Notes: a model not told the origin generated them from the sequence alone. Positions 15,575 to 24,692 are shown, counted from the stretch's first letter. The stretch: 50,764 bases of DNA from Paraburkholderia tropica (GCF_900109265.1 NZ_FNZM01000034.1:1-50764); one strand, 5' to 3'. A program made the numbers and translations.

Positions 15575-16765
15575 ATGAGGTCAATGCCCGTTTGCACCGT
15601 TTCCCTGGCGCTCCTTGGCGCCGCAAGCAGTGCCAGCGCTCAAAGCAGCGTCGCGCTCTACGGCTTGCTCGATCAATCGGTTCAATATGTCAGCAATGCC
15701 ACACCGTCCGGCGGTCACCTCTGGCAAATGTTCGGCGGAAATCTTCAAGGAAACCGGTTCGGCCTGAAAGGCAATGAGGATCTCGGCGGCGGTCTTCAGG
15801 CCATATTCCAGTTGGAAAACGGCTTTGACATCAACACCGGAAAACTCGGCCAGGGCGGCCGTCTTTTTGGTCGCGAAGCTTATGTCGGGCTGAGCGCGGA
15901 AACATGGGGGACCGTGACCGCGGGACGGCAATACGATCCGCTCGTCGACATGATTCAACCGCTGACCGGTGACGGATATTTCGGCGCCCCCTTCGCGACA
16001 CCCGGCGACGTCGATAATAACGACAACAGTTTCCGTGTCGATAACTCGATCAAGTACGTCTCGCCGAAATTCTATGGCTTGCAAATCGAGGGCATGTATG
16101 CGCTGGGCGGCCAGGCGGGATCGACCGGATCCGGGCAATCGTGGTCGGCCGCAGCCGGTTACTCGGGCGGTCCATTCAGCATGGCGGCGGGCTACTTTCA
16201 CACCGACAACCTGTCCTCGTCGATACCGCGCACCGGATGGGGCGGAACGACCGGGGCAGCCACGTTCAACTCAGGATTTCCAGACTCTGCGGGCATCAAC
16301 AGCGCCTACGTCACGGCCAAATCGATTGGCATTGCGTCCGTGGCATTTCAGTATGAAGACGGACAATTCACGGGCAACATCAGCTACAGCAACGCGCAAT
16401 ACAAGCCTGACGCCGCTTCAGCTTTCCAGAATACGCAGCGATACAACATCGGTCGCGCTTTCCTCGGCTATCAGATCACGCCTGCGAGTCTGATCGGCGT
16501 CGGTTATGCCTATGTCCGCGCAACGGGCGACGCATCGGCGACGTATAACCAGGTGTCGCTGGGCGGCGACTACGCGCTGTCGAAACGAACCGATCTGTAC
16601 CTCGTGGGTGCCTGGCAGCATGCGGCCGGCGATCAGCGTGTGCCATCGCAAGGCGGTACGGGTGGCGGCCTCGTCCCGGCAACCGCATCCATAGGTTCCT
16701 ATGGAAACCAGGCGAGCACCGATAACCAGATACTGGTGAGCTTCGGTATTCGACATCGATTCTAG
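15575..16765 (+). CDS. Gram-negative general porin (OmpC-like)
   Basis: The start is ATG 15575, with AAGGAG at 15564-15569. The 396-residue precursor has a signal peptide (cleavage after ASAQ/SASAQ, mature start SSVALYGLLDQ). The family opening is SSVALYGLLDQSVQY, followed by GNRFGLKGNEDLGGGLQAIF and GREAYVGLSAETWGTVTAGRQYD with the L3-type region. The C-terminus ILVSFGIRHRF ends in Phe, as the BAM complex requires. It forms a trimeric beta-barrel diffusion pore in the outer membrane. Inverted repeats upstream suggest regulation. It converges on the NhaC gene with a 21-nt gap. Confidence 0.95.
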   Translation: MRSMPVCTVSLALLGAASSASAQSSVALYGLLDQSVQYVSNATPSGGHLWQMFGGNLQGNRFGLKGNEDLGGGLQAIFQLENGFDINTGKLGQGGRLFGREAYVGLSAETWGTVTAGRQYDPLVDMIQPLTGDGYFGAPFATPGDVDNNDNSFRVDNSIKYVSPKFYGLQIEGMYALGGQAGSTGSGQSWSAAAGYSGGPFSMAAGYFHTDNLSSSIPRTGWGGTTGAATFNSGFPDSAGINSAYVTAKSIGIASVAFQYEDGQFTGNISYSNAQYKPDAASAFQNTQRYNIGRAFLGYQITPASLIGVGYAYVRATGDASATYNQVSLGGDYALSKRTDLYLVGAWQHAAGDQRVPSQGGTGGGLVPATASIGSYGNQASTDNQILVSFGIRHRF

Positions 16766-16786
16766 GTTGAATGATCGATGCGCATG

Positions 16787-18259
16787 TCATTCAGACGCCT
16801 CGTTTTCCGACGCTTCCGTGGCCGCGTGAGAAGTACGCGGCATGCGGATGCCAGCATACGCAAACGCTATGGTGATGATCGGACTGAGCATGCAAAACAC
16901 CGCGTAGGGACCGTAGACGAACGTCGATACGCCAAGCGTCGCGGCCATATACGCCCCGCAACTGTTCCAGGGTATCAATGCCCCCGTCGTAGTGGCCGAG
17001 TCGCCCACCGACCGCGATAGCACAGTAGGCGCATAGCCACGTGCAGCAAACGCGTTCTTGAACATTCTCGCAGGCAGGACGACGGCAATGAACTGGTCTG
17101 CCGCCACCACGTTCGTGGCAATCGTGGCTGCAACCACGGAGGCCACCAATGCACCACGGCCTTTGGCCCAACTGACCACGGGCGCGATGAGTCGTTCGAT
17201 GACGCCGCATTTCTCCACCACGCCGCCAAATCCCAGCGCGGCGATGATCAGCCAGATCGTACTCAACATGCTATCCATGCCACCGCGCGTGAGGAGCGCG
17301 TCGATCACCGGTTCGCCGGTTGTCGATTTGTAGCCGCTTGCGATGGCAAGCCAGATGCCTTTGATCACGGCGATCCAGTTCGGCACGCCCTCGCGTGCCG
17401 CAGCGAATGTGATCACTCGCCCTGGCGCGACCACGGCGGCCACGACACCGCCGGCCAGTGCGCCAAGGAAAATCGTCGTAAAGGGCGGCAGTCTGAGCAG
17501 TGTCAGCAGCACAACCAGAATGAGTGGCGCAAACAGCACAGGGGAAAGATGAAACGCATTCTGCATGGCCGCGACTTCCGAACTGGCATCGAAGTGATTC
17601 GGTTCACCCAGCCAATAGAATACAAATAGCGTAATGACGAGCGCGACAAGCGAAGTCACCAGCGTCTCTCGCACGTGCTCGTAAAGTCCAACACCCGCCG
17701 CAGCCGCCGCCAGATTCGCGGAATCGGAGAGTGGCGACGACTTGTCGCCGAAATACGCACCCGAAATCACGGCACCGGCTGTGATGGCCGTGCTGAGTCC
17801 CATACTCTGCGCGATGCCCATCAAGCCAATCCCTATCGTTCCTGCCACGGTCCACGATGTGCCGATGCAAAATGAAATCAGCGCGCAGATCGACGCTGCC
17901 GTGACGTAAAAGTAATCCGGGCTCAGCAGTTTCAGTCCGTAATACACCATCGCGACAATAGTGCCGCAGAGCGCCCATGTTCCAATCAGTGCTCCCACAG
18001 CGAACAGAATGAGTATCGCGCCGACGCCGGAACTGATACTCGCGTTGGCGGCCTCGCCCAGCGAGGCGAGCGAATGACCGCGCCGCCACCCGACCAAAAC
18101 CGCGAGCATGCCCGCCACAACGAGCGCCACCTGGTTTGGCCCGCTTGCGCCTTCATTACCGAACAGATAATAGGAGAGACCAACGAGCAGAATAAGCGCC
18201 ACGACAGGCACCAGCGCTTCGAATAACGACAAAGGTTGCGGTGATGCGGGCCGCTTCAT
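16787..18259 (-). CDS. nhaC: NhaC family Na+/H+ antiporter
   Basis: The 490-residue inner-membrane protein has 10-12 TM segments. NhaC-type hallmarks are visible: SFCIGTSWTVAGTIGIGLMG, VISGAYFGDKSSPLSDSANL and the C-terminal half VAADQFIAVVLPARMF with SVGDSATTTGALIPWNSCGAY. The start ATG 18259 has a strong AAGGGAGGG ribosome site. The family exchanges Na+ (or couples malate/Na+ against H+/lactate in some members) across the inner membrane. Neighbouring arginine deiminase and outer-membrane phospholipase genes make a pH or envelope-stress context plausible. Its exact exchange substrate cannot be read from sequence. Confidence 0.92.
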   Translation of the reverse strand: MKRPASPQPLSLFEALVPVVALILLVGLSYYLFGNEGASGPNQVALVVAGMLAVLVGWRRGHSLASLGEAANASISSGVGAILILFAVGALIGTWALCGTIVAMVYYGLKLLSPDYFYVTAASICALISFCIGTSWTVAGTIGIGLMGIAQSMGLSTAITAGAVISGAYFGDKSSPLSDSANLAAAAAGVGLYEHVRETLVTSLVALVITLFVFYWLGEPNHFDASSEVAAMQNAFHLSPVLFAPLILVVLLTLLRLPPFTTIFLGALAGGVVAAVVAPGRVITFAAAREGVPNWIAVIKGIWLAIASGYKSTTGEPVIDALLTRGGMDSMLSTIWLIIAALGFGGVVEKCGVIERLIAPVVSWAKGRGALVASVVAATIATNVVAADQFIAVVLPARMFKNAFAARGYAPTVLSRSVGDSATTTGALIPWNSCGAYMAATLGVSTFVYGPYAVFCMLSPIITIAFAYAGIRMPRTSHAATEASENEASE

Positions 18260-18341
18260 GCCACCCTCCCTTCTCTCGCCGTAAGCGTCGGCCTACGCTG
18301 CCACGACAGCATGGGGTCCCGCTTCTCGCGACACGTTCGCG

Positions 18342-19718
18342 CTAGCGCGAGAGGCTGAAGCCAATTCGCGCGGCCCAGCGGTGCTGGTTGTAGTCGAGAA
18401 TATCTTCGCCATAGCCATTAAAGTAACCAACCCACAGGTATCCGCCCCACGCGTTGCCGAACAGCTTGGCCAACGGGTAGGTGAATTCCGCGTTGACGCT
18501 GCCGTAGGTCGATTTCGTGCCTTTTCTCAGGGTCGTTGCGAGTTGCCAGCCGTCGGGGCTGCCGTATTTGATCAACAGATCGACATAGCCGCGGTAATCG
18601 GCAATATCCGAATTCTCTCCGGCAATATGCTCGTACCAATAGACCTTGGGCGCGACCGTCAAATGATTCGCATGGATGTCGCCAAAGTCCCAGATCGGTT
18701 TGACATACAGAATGTCGATCCCACGCGACTCGGGCCCGTCCCGACCGTTCGATTCGTGCTCATAGCCCGTCTCGATGCCCATTCGGCTAAACCAGTTGGC
18801 TTTCCAACCCGTGTCCGCAAGATAGTAAAACAGCGCGGGCTTGTAGCTCGTATCGCGGAACGGCGCGGAATACTTGCGGATATCCCACAAGGACGTCTGC
18901 GTATAGGCAAAGTAGAGATTGTCGACGAAGCCGCGCGAGCGCGGATCGTCGGGTAAAACAAAGCGGAATTTGAAACTGATCTGGAATTTGGCCAGACTGG
19001 TTTCATCGGATGACCAGCCGTCGGCGAAGTACGTGGGCTCGTAGAACGAGAAACGGCCCGCCAGGAATGTGCCGAGATCGGGAATAACCGCATTCGATGG
19101 CTTGACCGCCGACGGCGGCATCTGCGTTGCCATGGCTTCGTTGCCCGCCATGGCGTCGTTGTCCCCCGCGCTGCCGGGCGCGTTCGAAGCCGACGTTGCG
19201 GTTTGCGCGGCAGACGCTGCCGTCGCTCCGGACGCGGCGCTATTGGCCGCGACACTGGCTTTGCGCGTCAGCAGAACCAGCGAAGGCGACACGTCCACGC
19301 CTGGCACATCCACTCGAACCGCACCGCGCGCCCAGTCCGGCCACGGCGCGCTATAGCTCACGGCCTTCATCTCGCCTGCCGCGAGCTTCACATGTTCCGG
19401 CGCACCCGACTCGCGCGTGATCTGAACCGCCCGCGGCTGTTGCTCGCCGTTCGTGAGCGTGATGAGCAAGGTACGCGGCACATCGAACGAGGAACCGGTC
19501 GGCGCGTCGCCGGAATAGACAATCGTCACGACGAGCGGCTCGTCGGACCTGGCCTCTCGTGGCGGTCGCATGACGGACACCGCCGCACTAGTCGTTGGCA
19601 CGTAGCCGGCATATGTCGTGATGGAAAGTGCAGAACACGCCAGCATTCGCCGTAGCATTCGCGTGCGCGGTGCTGTTCTCAACCCGTGTCGCCTGCGAAA
19701 TGCGGGTTCCCGTGCCAT
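18342..19718 (-). CDS. pldA: outer-membrane phospholipase A (OMPLA) with N-terminal extension
   Basis: The start ATG 19718 is fixed by AGGAGG 4 nt upstream. Of 458 residues, about 210-458 match OMPLA: FYEPTYFADGWSSDE, then the catalytic segment GYEHESNGRDGPESRGIDILY (His321 and Ser323), and the C-terminal strands GYFNGYGEDILDYNQHRW. The position of the third catalytic residue (Asn156 in E. coli) is Asp335 here. Residues 45-150 form a beta-rich domain (LVVTIVYSG, LLITLTNGEQQPRAVQI) absent from the 289-aa E. coli enzyme. It is joined by an Ala/Ser-rich linker (154-200). OMPLA hydrolyses phospholipids that reach the outer leaflet under envelope stress. Whether Asp supports normal turnover is not known from sequence. 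Confidence 0.88.
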   Translation of the reverse strand: MAREPAFRRRHGLRTAPRTRMLRRMLACSALSITTYAGYVPTTSAAVSVMRPPREARSDEPLVVTIVYSGDAPTGSSFDVPRTLLITLTNGEQQPRAVQITRESGAPEHVKLAAGEMKAVSYSAPWPDWARGAVRVDVPGVDVSPSLVLLTRKASVAANSAASGATAASAAQTATSASNAPGSAGDNDAMAGNEAMATQMPPSAVKPSNAVIPDLGTFLAGRFSFYEPTYFADGWSSDETSLAKFQISFKFRFVLPDDPRSRGFVDNLYFAYTQTSLWDIRKYSAPFRDTSYKPALFYYLADTGWKANWFSRMGIETGYEHESNGRDGPESRGIDILYVKPIWDFGDIHANHLTVAPKVYWYEHIAGENSDIADYRGYVDLLIKYGSPDGWQLATTLRKGTKSTYGSVNAEFTYPLAKLFGNAWGGYLWVGYFNGYGEDILDYNQHRWAARIGFSLSR

Positions 19719-19938
19719 GCAACCTCCTCTTTATCATGGAAACTGCGATGGACACTGCGCACTCACATCTATCCAGTCGATCAGTCAACATCTGCACAAG
19801 ATCCAACTGCGCCATCACGGCGACAAACACCACTACGAGGCGTTCCGCAAGCATTTCGCAAGCAACAGGCACGAAGTCAGCATGCCTTTTCAGGTATGGA
19901 TACAACTCAAAAACAACACCGAAATTAGCATCACTTAA
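19717..19938 (+). CDS. possible small gene or gene remnant, 73 codons, unknown
   Basis: A frame ending at TAA 19936-19938 encodes a His/Lys/Arg-rich segment (QHLHKIQLRHHGDKHHYEAF). From about 19777 to 19900 it shows the G/C third-position bias of real genes here. The only in-frame ATG (19717) lies on top of the pldA start on the other strand and has no ribosome site, so the true start is unclear. It may be a remnant of a longer gene or chance. No family is recognised. Confidence 0.22.
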   Translation: MQPPLYHGNCDGHCALTSIQSISQHLHKIQLRHHGDKHHYEAFRKHFASNRHEVSMPFQVWIQLKNNTEISIT

Positions 19939-20183
19939 AGAATCAATTCGCCAATTTCACCTCCGAATTCGAAGTTATGGAACGATGTCTAGATCATCTT
20001 AATCCAGAAATTTTTTTCAACGCCATCACGTGTCAATTTTCGATAAAGATTGCGAACATAGTTATCGATGCATCGGCATTTCAATACACTTGACTGGCGC
20101 GATCATTCCAAAGCGACTAATCTTTTGCAACGTTCTTGCGTGATGTCTGGCGAGACATCGTGATTGACTCACCATCGGAAAGC
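19719..20183. other. 465-nt divergent region between pldA and the lipoprotein gene
   Basis: It contains the pldA ribosome site, a possible coding remnant or small gene around 19777-19938 (listed separately), and an AT-rich stretch at 19960-20060 suited to promoters. Small palindromes are CGATGCATCG (20066-20075) and GATGTC-N6-GACATC (20142-20159). The last is 25 nt before the lipoprotein ATG. Confidence 0.5.
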
Positions 20184-20648
20184 ATGATGCGAACGCCTGC
20201 CTTGACTTGCATGGTTTGCGCGGCTTCGATTTTTTCTCTGACTGCCTGCGAGCATCCAACATCCGCCAGCACGTTCACGCCGTCTCAAGCTCAACAAGCT
20301 CAGGTAATCGAGGTTGGCGTGGTCGAATGGGTACGGCCCGTTACCATCCAGCCGCAGCAAAGCGGTGTAGGCGCGATCGCAGGCGGCGCACTCGGCGGCA
20401 TTGCGGCCGGCAGTGCGATCGGGCGCGGCAACGGCTCGCTGGCAGCAGGCATAGGCGGTGCTGTGCTCGGCGGCATGGCCGGCAATGCGGTCGAATCAAA
20501 CGCAACGCGGCGCGCCGGATTGGAGATTTCCGTCCGACTCGACTCCGGACAATTAATCGCGGTGACGCAAGATGCGGACCAACCTTTTTCACCAGGCGAT
20601 CGCGTGCGCGTGCTATTTGGCTCTCATACGGTCCGCGTGACTCGATAA
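20184..20648 (+). CDS. glycine-zipper (2TM) outer-membrane lipoprotein, SlyB/PcpY-like
   Basis: I chose ATG 20184 (154 residues), since the upstream 16 codons are not signal-like. The signal peptide ends in a lipobox (IFSLTAC). The mature protein has the SlyB pattern: a short conserved segment (VIEVGVVEWVRPVTIQ), a glycine zipper (GAIAGGALGGIAAGSAIG ... AAGIGGAVLGGMAGNAVE) and a small SH3-like C-terminal domain (EISVRLDSGQLIAVTQ ... FSPGDRVRVLFG). SlyB-type proteins stabilise the outer membrane under stress. It starts the plus-strand run that continues with arcD. Confidence 0.88.
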   Translation: MMRTPALTCMVCAASIFSLTACEHPTSASTFTPSQAQQAQVIEVGVVEWVRPVTIQPQQSGVGAIAGGALGGIAAGSAIGRGNGSLAAGIGGAVLGGMAGNAVESNATRRAGLEISVRLDSGQLIAVTQDADQPFSPGDRVRVLFGSHTVRVTR

Positions 20649-20774
20649 TTTTCCTTTGTTTAAAACATCGAAAACAACAACCAGCCGGATTCGAATTTGT
20701 AAATAAATACACGATATTTTGATCGGCCTGACGCACTGCCAGACGAATTACAACACGAGACAATGAGGACTCCG

Positions 20775-22199
20775 ATGAGTGAATCCGTGCAGAAAATGAG
20801 TCGCTTGCAGCTGACCGCCATGGTAGTCGGCGGCATGATCGGTGCGGGCATCTTCTCGTTGCCACGTACGTTTGCAAACGCAACAGGGCCGGTGGGCGCC
20901 GCCATCGCGTGGATAATCGCCGGTGCCGGCATGTATGCGCTCGCACGGGTCTTTCAGGCGCTCGCGGAACGCAAGCCCAATCTCGACGCGGGCGTGTTCG
21001 TCTACGCAAAAGTCGGCTTTGGCGATTACCCCGGCTTTCTCTCCGCATTCGGATACTGGATCGGCAGTTGCATCGGTAACGTGTCGTACTGGGTGCTGAT
21101 CAAATCGACGCTGGGCGCCTTTTTCCCCATCTTCGGCAATGGCAACACGTTAGTCGCGATCATCGTCGCGTCGATCGGCATTTGGCTCTTTCATTTTTTG
21201 ATCCTGCGTGGCGTCAAGCAGGCGGCGTTCATTAACACCGTCGTGACCGTGGCGAAAGTCGTGCCCATCGTCGTCTTCATCGTCATTCTGGTGTTCGCGT
21301 TCAAGCTCGACATGTTCACGCTGAACATTCACGCTGCCGCTCAGGAAGGCAGCATCGTCCAGCAGGTTCGGGCAACGATGCTGGTGACCGTCTTTGTCTT
21401 CATCGGCATCGAGGGCGCGAGTGTGTACTCGCGCTACGCGAAAGAACGCGCCGATGTGGGCCGCGCGACGATATTTGGTTTTTGCGCGGTGACGGCACTC
21501 ATGGTGCTCGTTTCGATGTTGCCGTTCGCGATCTTGCCGCGCGGCGACGTGGCCGGCATGCGCCAACCTTCGATGGCTGCCGTGCTCGAAAGTCTGGTCG
21601 GTCCGTGGGGCGCAATTTTCGTGAGTATCGGGCTCGTTGTCTCGGTCCTCGGCGCCTATCTGGCGTGGTCGCTGATCTGCGCGGAAGTCATGTTTGCCGC
21701 AGCGCGTAACGCAGACATGCCCGCCCTCTTCTCGCGCGAAAACGCGAATGGCGTCCCGGCCAACGCACTCTGGATCACGAACATCATCATTCAGCTTCTG
21801 GTCGCCAGCACCTATTTTTCCAGCGACGCCTTCGCACTGATGCTCAACCTGACCAGTTCGATGTCGCTGATTCCCTATCTCTTTGTGGCCGCTTACGGGC
21901 TGATGATCGCCAAACGCTCGGAGAGCTACGAAATACGCCCCGAGGAACGCAATCGCGACCTGACTTTCGCGGCGATCGCCGTGATCTATACCGTGTTCAT
22001 GATCATCGCGGGTGGACTGACTTTCATATTGCTGTCCGCGATTCTCTATGCACCGGGTACTGCGCTTTATGTCTGGGCGCGGCGAGAACGGAACATCCCA
22101 GTCTTCGTTCGCGGAAGCGACTGGATCATTTTCATCGTGGCAACGCTGGCCGCCATCGCGGGCATTGTTCTGATGGCCACTGGCTCCATTCAACTCTAG
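20775..22199 (+). CDS. arcD: arginine/ornithine antiporter, APC family
   Basis: The start ATG 20775 (474 residues) follows TGAGGA by 5-6 nt; ATG 20763 lacks a site. It has twelve TM segments. The N-terminal APC substrate motif GGMIGAGIFSLP is clear, with AWIIAGAGMYALARVFQ and VFVFIGIEGASVYSRYAKER following, as in ArcD/ArgT-type basic amino-acid antiporters. It exchanges external arginine for internal ornithine. The arginine deiminase gene starts 21 nt downstream, which supports the assignment. arcB and arcC are not in the window, so the ornithine for exchange must be made elsewhere. Confidence 0.9.
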   Translation: MSESVQKMSRLQLTAMVVGGMIGAGIFSLPRTFANATGPVGAAIAWIIAGAGMYALARVFQALAERKPNLDAGVFVYAKVGFGDYPGFLSAFGYWIGSCIGNVSYWVLIKSTLGAFFPIFGNGNTLVAIIVASIGIWLFHFLILRGVKQAAFINTVVTVAKVVPIVVFIVILVFAFKLDMFTLNIHAAAQEGSIVQQVRATMLVTVFVFIGIEGASVYSRYAKERADVGRATIFGFCAVTALMVLVSMLPFAILPRGDVAGMRQPSMAAVLESLVGPWGAIFVSIGLVVSVLGAYLAWSLICAEVMFAAARNADMPALFSRENANGVPANALWITNIIIQLLVASTYFSSDAFALMLNLTSSMSLIPYLFVAAYGLMIAKRSESYEIRPEERNRDLTFAAIAVIYTVFMIIAGGLTFILLSAILYAPGTALYVWARRERNIPVFVRGSDWIIFIVATLAAIAGIVLMATGSIQL

Positions 22200-22220
22200 C
22201 CATTACGAGCGGAGATCGAC

Positions 22221-23501
22221 GTGACAAAGCCTAAAACTGCTGATGAAAAATCGACCCATTCCGATAGCCCGCTGGGGGTCTATTCGGAAGTCGGGCAACT
22301 CAGGAAAGTCATGGTGTGCGCCCCCGGCATCGCACACTCCCGCCTCACGCCCAGCAATTGCGACGAACTGCTGTTCGACGATGTGCTCTGGGTCGACAAC
22401 GCCAAGCGGGATCATTTCGATTTCGTCACGAAGATGCGCGATCGCGGCGTGGAAGTCGTGGAGATGCATAATCTGCTCGCGGAAACGGTCGCCGTGCCCG
22501 AGGGGAAAAAATGGATCCTCGATAACCAGATCGTTCCCAATCAGGTTGGCCTCGGTTTTCTCGACGAATTGCGCAGCTATCTGGAAGGACTCAACGATCG
22601 CGCACTGGCCGAAACCCTGCTAGGCGGCCTCTCGATTCACGACTTCCCCGAAGCTCACGGCGGCGCGGCGCTCAAGGTCGTACGCGAAGCGGCGGGCGCA
22701 ACGGAATATCTTCTCGCACCGCTGCCGAACACGCTTTATACGCGCGATACCACCTGCTGGATATACGGCGGCGTGACGCTCAATCCGCTCTATTGGCCCG
22801 CGCGCCATGAGGAAACGATTCTTGCGGCCGCGATTTATCGATTCCATCCTGACTTCGCGGGCAAGGTCAATGTGTGGTGGGGCGATCCAACCGAAGATCA
22901 CGGATTGGCCACGCTCGAAGGTGGCGATGTCATGCCGATCGGCAACAAGACGGTACTCATCGGCATGAGCGAACGCACGTCTCGCCAGGCCATCAGCCAG
23001 CTCGCGGCGACCTTGTTCAAACGCGGCGCCGCCGAGCGGGTCATCGTGGCGGCCATGCCGAAGATCCGCGCGGCCATGCATCTCGACACCGTATTCACGT
23101 TCGCCGACCGCGACTGCGTCCTGATTGCACCGGATTTCATGGCACGTACGCGCACATTCTCCTACCGGCCGAGCGATCATCCGGCCGGTGTGGAATTGCA
23201 CCAGGAAAAGAAGTCCTTCGTGGAAGTCGTGACCGAAGCGTTGGGATTGAAGAAAATGCGCGTGGTGGAAGCTGGAGGCAGCGATTATCAACGCGAACGC
23301 ACGCAGTGGGACAGCGGCGCGAATCTCGTTTGCACCTCGCCCGGCGTCGTGTTTGCGTATGACCGCAACACGTACACGAATACGCTGCTGCGCAAGGCCG
23401 GGATCGAGGTCGTGACGATAGTCGGTGCGGAACTGGGCCGTGGCCGCGGCGGCGGACATTGCATGACGTGTCCGATCATTCGCGATGCGGTGGAATTCTA
23501 G
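22221..23501 (+). CDS. arcA: arginine deiminase
   Basis: The 426-residue protein is full length for the family. It hydrolyses L-arginine to L-citrulline and ammonia in the cytoplasm, raising pH and feeding the deiminase pathway. Guanidine-modifying enzyme motifs are all present: LPNTLYTRDTTCW, LEGGDVMPIG, MHLDTVFTF and the catalytic Cys414 in GGGHCMTCPIIR, with GANLVCTSPG upstream. A GGAG site precedes ATG 22221, and it is in an operon with the antiporter. Carbamate kinase and ornithine carbamoyltransferase do not follow as in standard arcDABC operons; an AI-2E family permease does. Confidence 0.97.
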   Translation: MTKPKTADEKSTHSDSPLGVYSEVGQLRKVMVCAPGIAHSRLTPSNCDELLFDDVLWVDNAKRDHFDFVTKMRDRGVEVVEMHNLLAETVAVPEGKKWILDNQIVPNQVGLGFLDELRSYLEGLNDRALAETLLGGLSIHDFPEAHGGAALKVVREAAGATEYLLAPLPNTLYTRDTTCWIYGGVTLNPLYWPARHEETILAAAIYRFHPDFAGKVNVWWGDPTEDHGLATLEGGDVMPIGNKTVLIGMSERTSRQAISQLAATLFKRGAAERVIVAAMPKIRAAMHLDTVFTFADRDCVLIAPDFMARTRTFSYRPSDHPAGVELHQEKKSFVEVVTEALGLKKMRVVEAGGSDYQRERTQWDSGANLVCTSPGVVFAYDRNTYTNTLLRKAGIEVVTIVGAELGRGRGGGHCMTCPIIRDAVEF

Positions 23502-23561
23502 TTCAGCGCGTCACACCATTCGCGCTCAACCGCCCTGGCCCACTCCCCGACACCCCAAGGC

Positions 23562-24608
23562 ATGCGTCGAGAACTCATTACGGCCACGTGTATCAGCATC
23601 ATTACGTTCATTGCCGGTGCGGTACTGTACGTTGGGCGTCCGGTTCTGATACCGATCGCGTTCTCGATCATCACCTGCTATGTCATTTACGGACTCGCCG
23701 AGATGCTGCATCGCCTGCCGCGTCTCGGCGCGCATTTGCGCGCAGGCGTTCGCTATTGGTGTTCGGCCTTGCTCATTTTCGCAGCGGCATACGGCGCGAT
23801 CGAGCTATTGCTCATCGACAGCGCGCGAATCGAAGCCGTTGGTCCGAAATACGAAGCCACCTTGCTTGCACTGCTCGGCAAAATGGCGGCGCTGCTCCAT
23901 ATCGAAACCGATGCATCGTGGACGACATTTCGCCGGATTCTTCTCGACACCCTCAATATCAAGTCGATGATTTCGGTGCTGGTCGGCTCTATTTCGTCGA
24001 TATTGGCCACGACGCTGCTCGTCATGCTCTACACGCTGTTCTTCATGATGGAGATCGGCAGGTTTCAGCATAAACTCTTCACGTTCATGGGCGGAAAAGC
24101 CAATCTCGCACCGCTCATTTACGCCATCAACTCCAAGATTGGAACCTATCTCGCACTGAAAGCCTCGCTCGGGGTCGTGGTCGGCGTGCTGAGCTGGATC
24201 TGCATGTGGATAGCCGGACTTGAATTCGCTTCTCTCCTCGCCGTGCTCATCGTCGTGTTGAATTTCGTTCCGTACGCGGGCTCGCTTATTTCCGTCGTAC
24301 TACCGGGTTTGCTCGCCGCCCTGCAGTTCGGACAATGGAGCGAGCCGCTGGCCATTCTGATCGTGCTGGCTTCCATTAACTTCGTGATGGGCAATGTGCT
24401 CGATCCGTGGTTGATGGCGGGCTCCATGAATCTGAGCCCGGCAGTCATTTTGATGAGTCTCGCGGTATGGACCGCGATGTGGGGAGCCGCGGGTTCGTTT
24501 CTGGCGATTCCCGGCACCGTCGCGCTGACGATTATCTTTTCCGCGTTTCCGGCAACGCGTCCAATTACGCTCCTGCTGACCAAGGACGATCCTGGCGCGC
24601 ATCGGTAG
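23562..24608 (+). CDS. AI-2E family transporter (PerM-like)
   Basis: The 348-residue inner-membrane protein has the family layout. There are two N-terminal TMs (FIAGAVLYVGRPVLIPIAFSI), a soluble helical stretch (about 75-150), then paired TMs and the conserved C-terminal segments (NFVPYAGSLISVVLPGLLAA; GNVLDPWLMAGSMNLSPAVI; WGAAGSFLAIPGTVALTII). Members include the AI-2 exporter TqsA and Na+(Li+)/H+ antiporters. Given the adjacent arc and nhaC genes, ion/pH homeostasis is at least as likely as signal export. It begins 60 nt after arcA and may be cotranscribed. Confidence 0.88.
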   Translation: MRRELITATCISIITFIAGAVLYVGRPVLIPIAFSIITCYVIYGLAEMLHRLPRLGAHLRAGVRYWCSALLIFAAAYGAIELLLIDSARIEAVGPKYEATLLALLGKMAALLHIETDASWTTFRRILLDTLNIKSMISVLVGSISSILATTLLVMLYTLFFMMEIGRFQHKLFTFMGGKANLAPLIYAINSKIGTYLALKASLGVVVGVLSWICMWIAGLEFASLLAVLIVVLNFVPYAGSLISVVLPGLLAALQFGQWSEPLAILIVLASINFVMGNVLDPWLMAGSMNLSPAVILMSLAVWTAMWGAAGSFLAIPGTVALTIIFSAFPATRPITLLLTKDDPGAHR

Positions 24609-24669
24609 GACGAGAATAGCGGTTTACACCCGGCTATCTCAGCACTTTCCCTTTAAGGCGCCCGAAAAG

Positions 24670-24692
24670 CGCCAGCAATTGTTACACTGGCG
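24670..24692. promoter_or_regulatory. inverted repeat upstream of rpsU
   Basis: CGCCAG (24670-24675), N11, CTGGCG (24687-24692) lies about 125 nt before the rpsU start and after the AI-2E gene. It may be a weak terminator or an operator; there is no T-run. Confidence 0.35.

Noticed and set aside
18337..18350. Perfect palindrome TCGCGCTAGCGCGA at the pldA stop as a terminator or operator
   Set aside because: It spans the stop codon and codons for the final Ser-Arg, has no loop, and is easily produced by local GC-rich codons.
20649..20774. ANR/FNR box upstream of arcD
   Set aside because: TTGATCGGCCTGACG has only the left half-site of TTGAT-N4-ATCAA.
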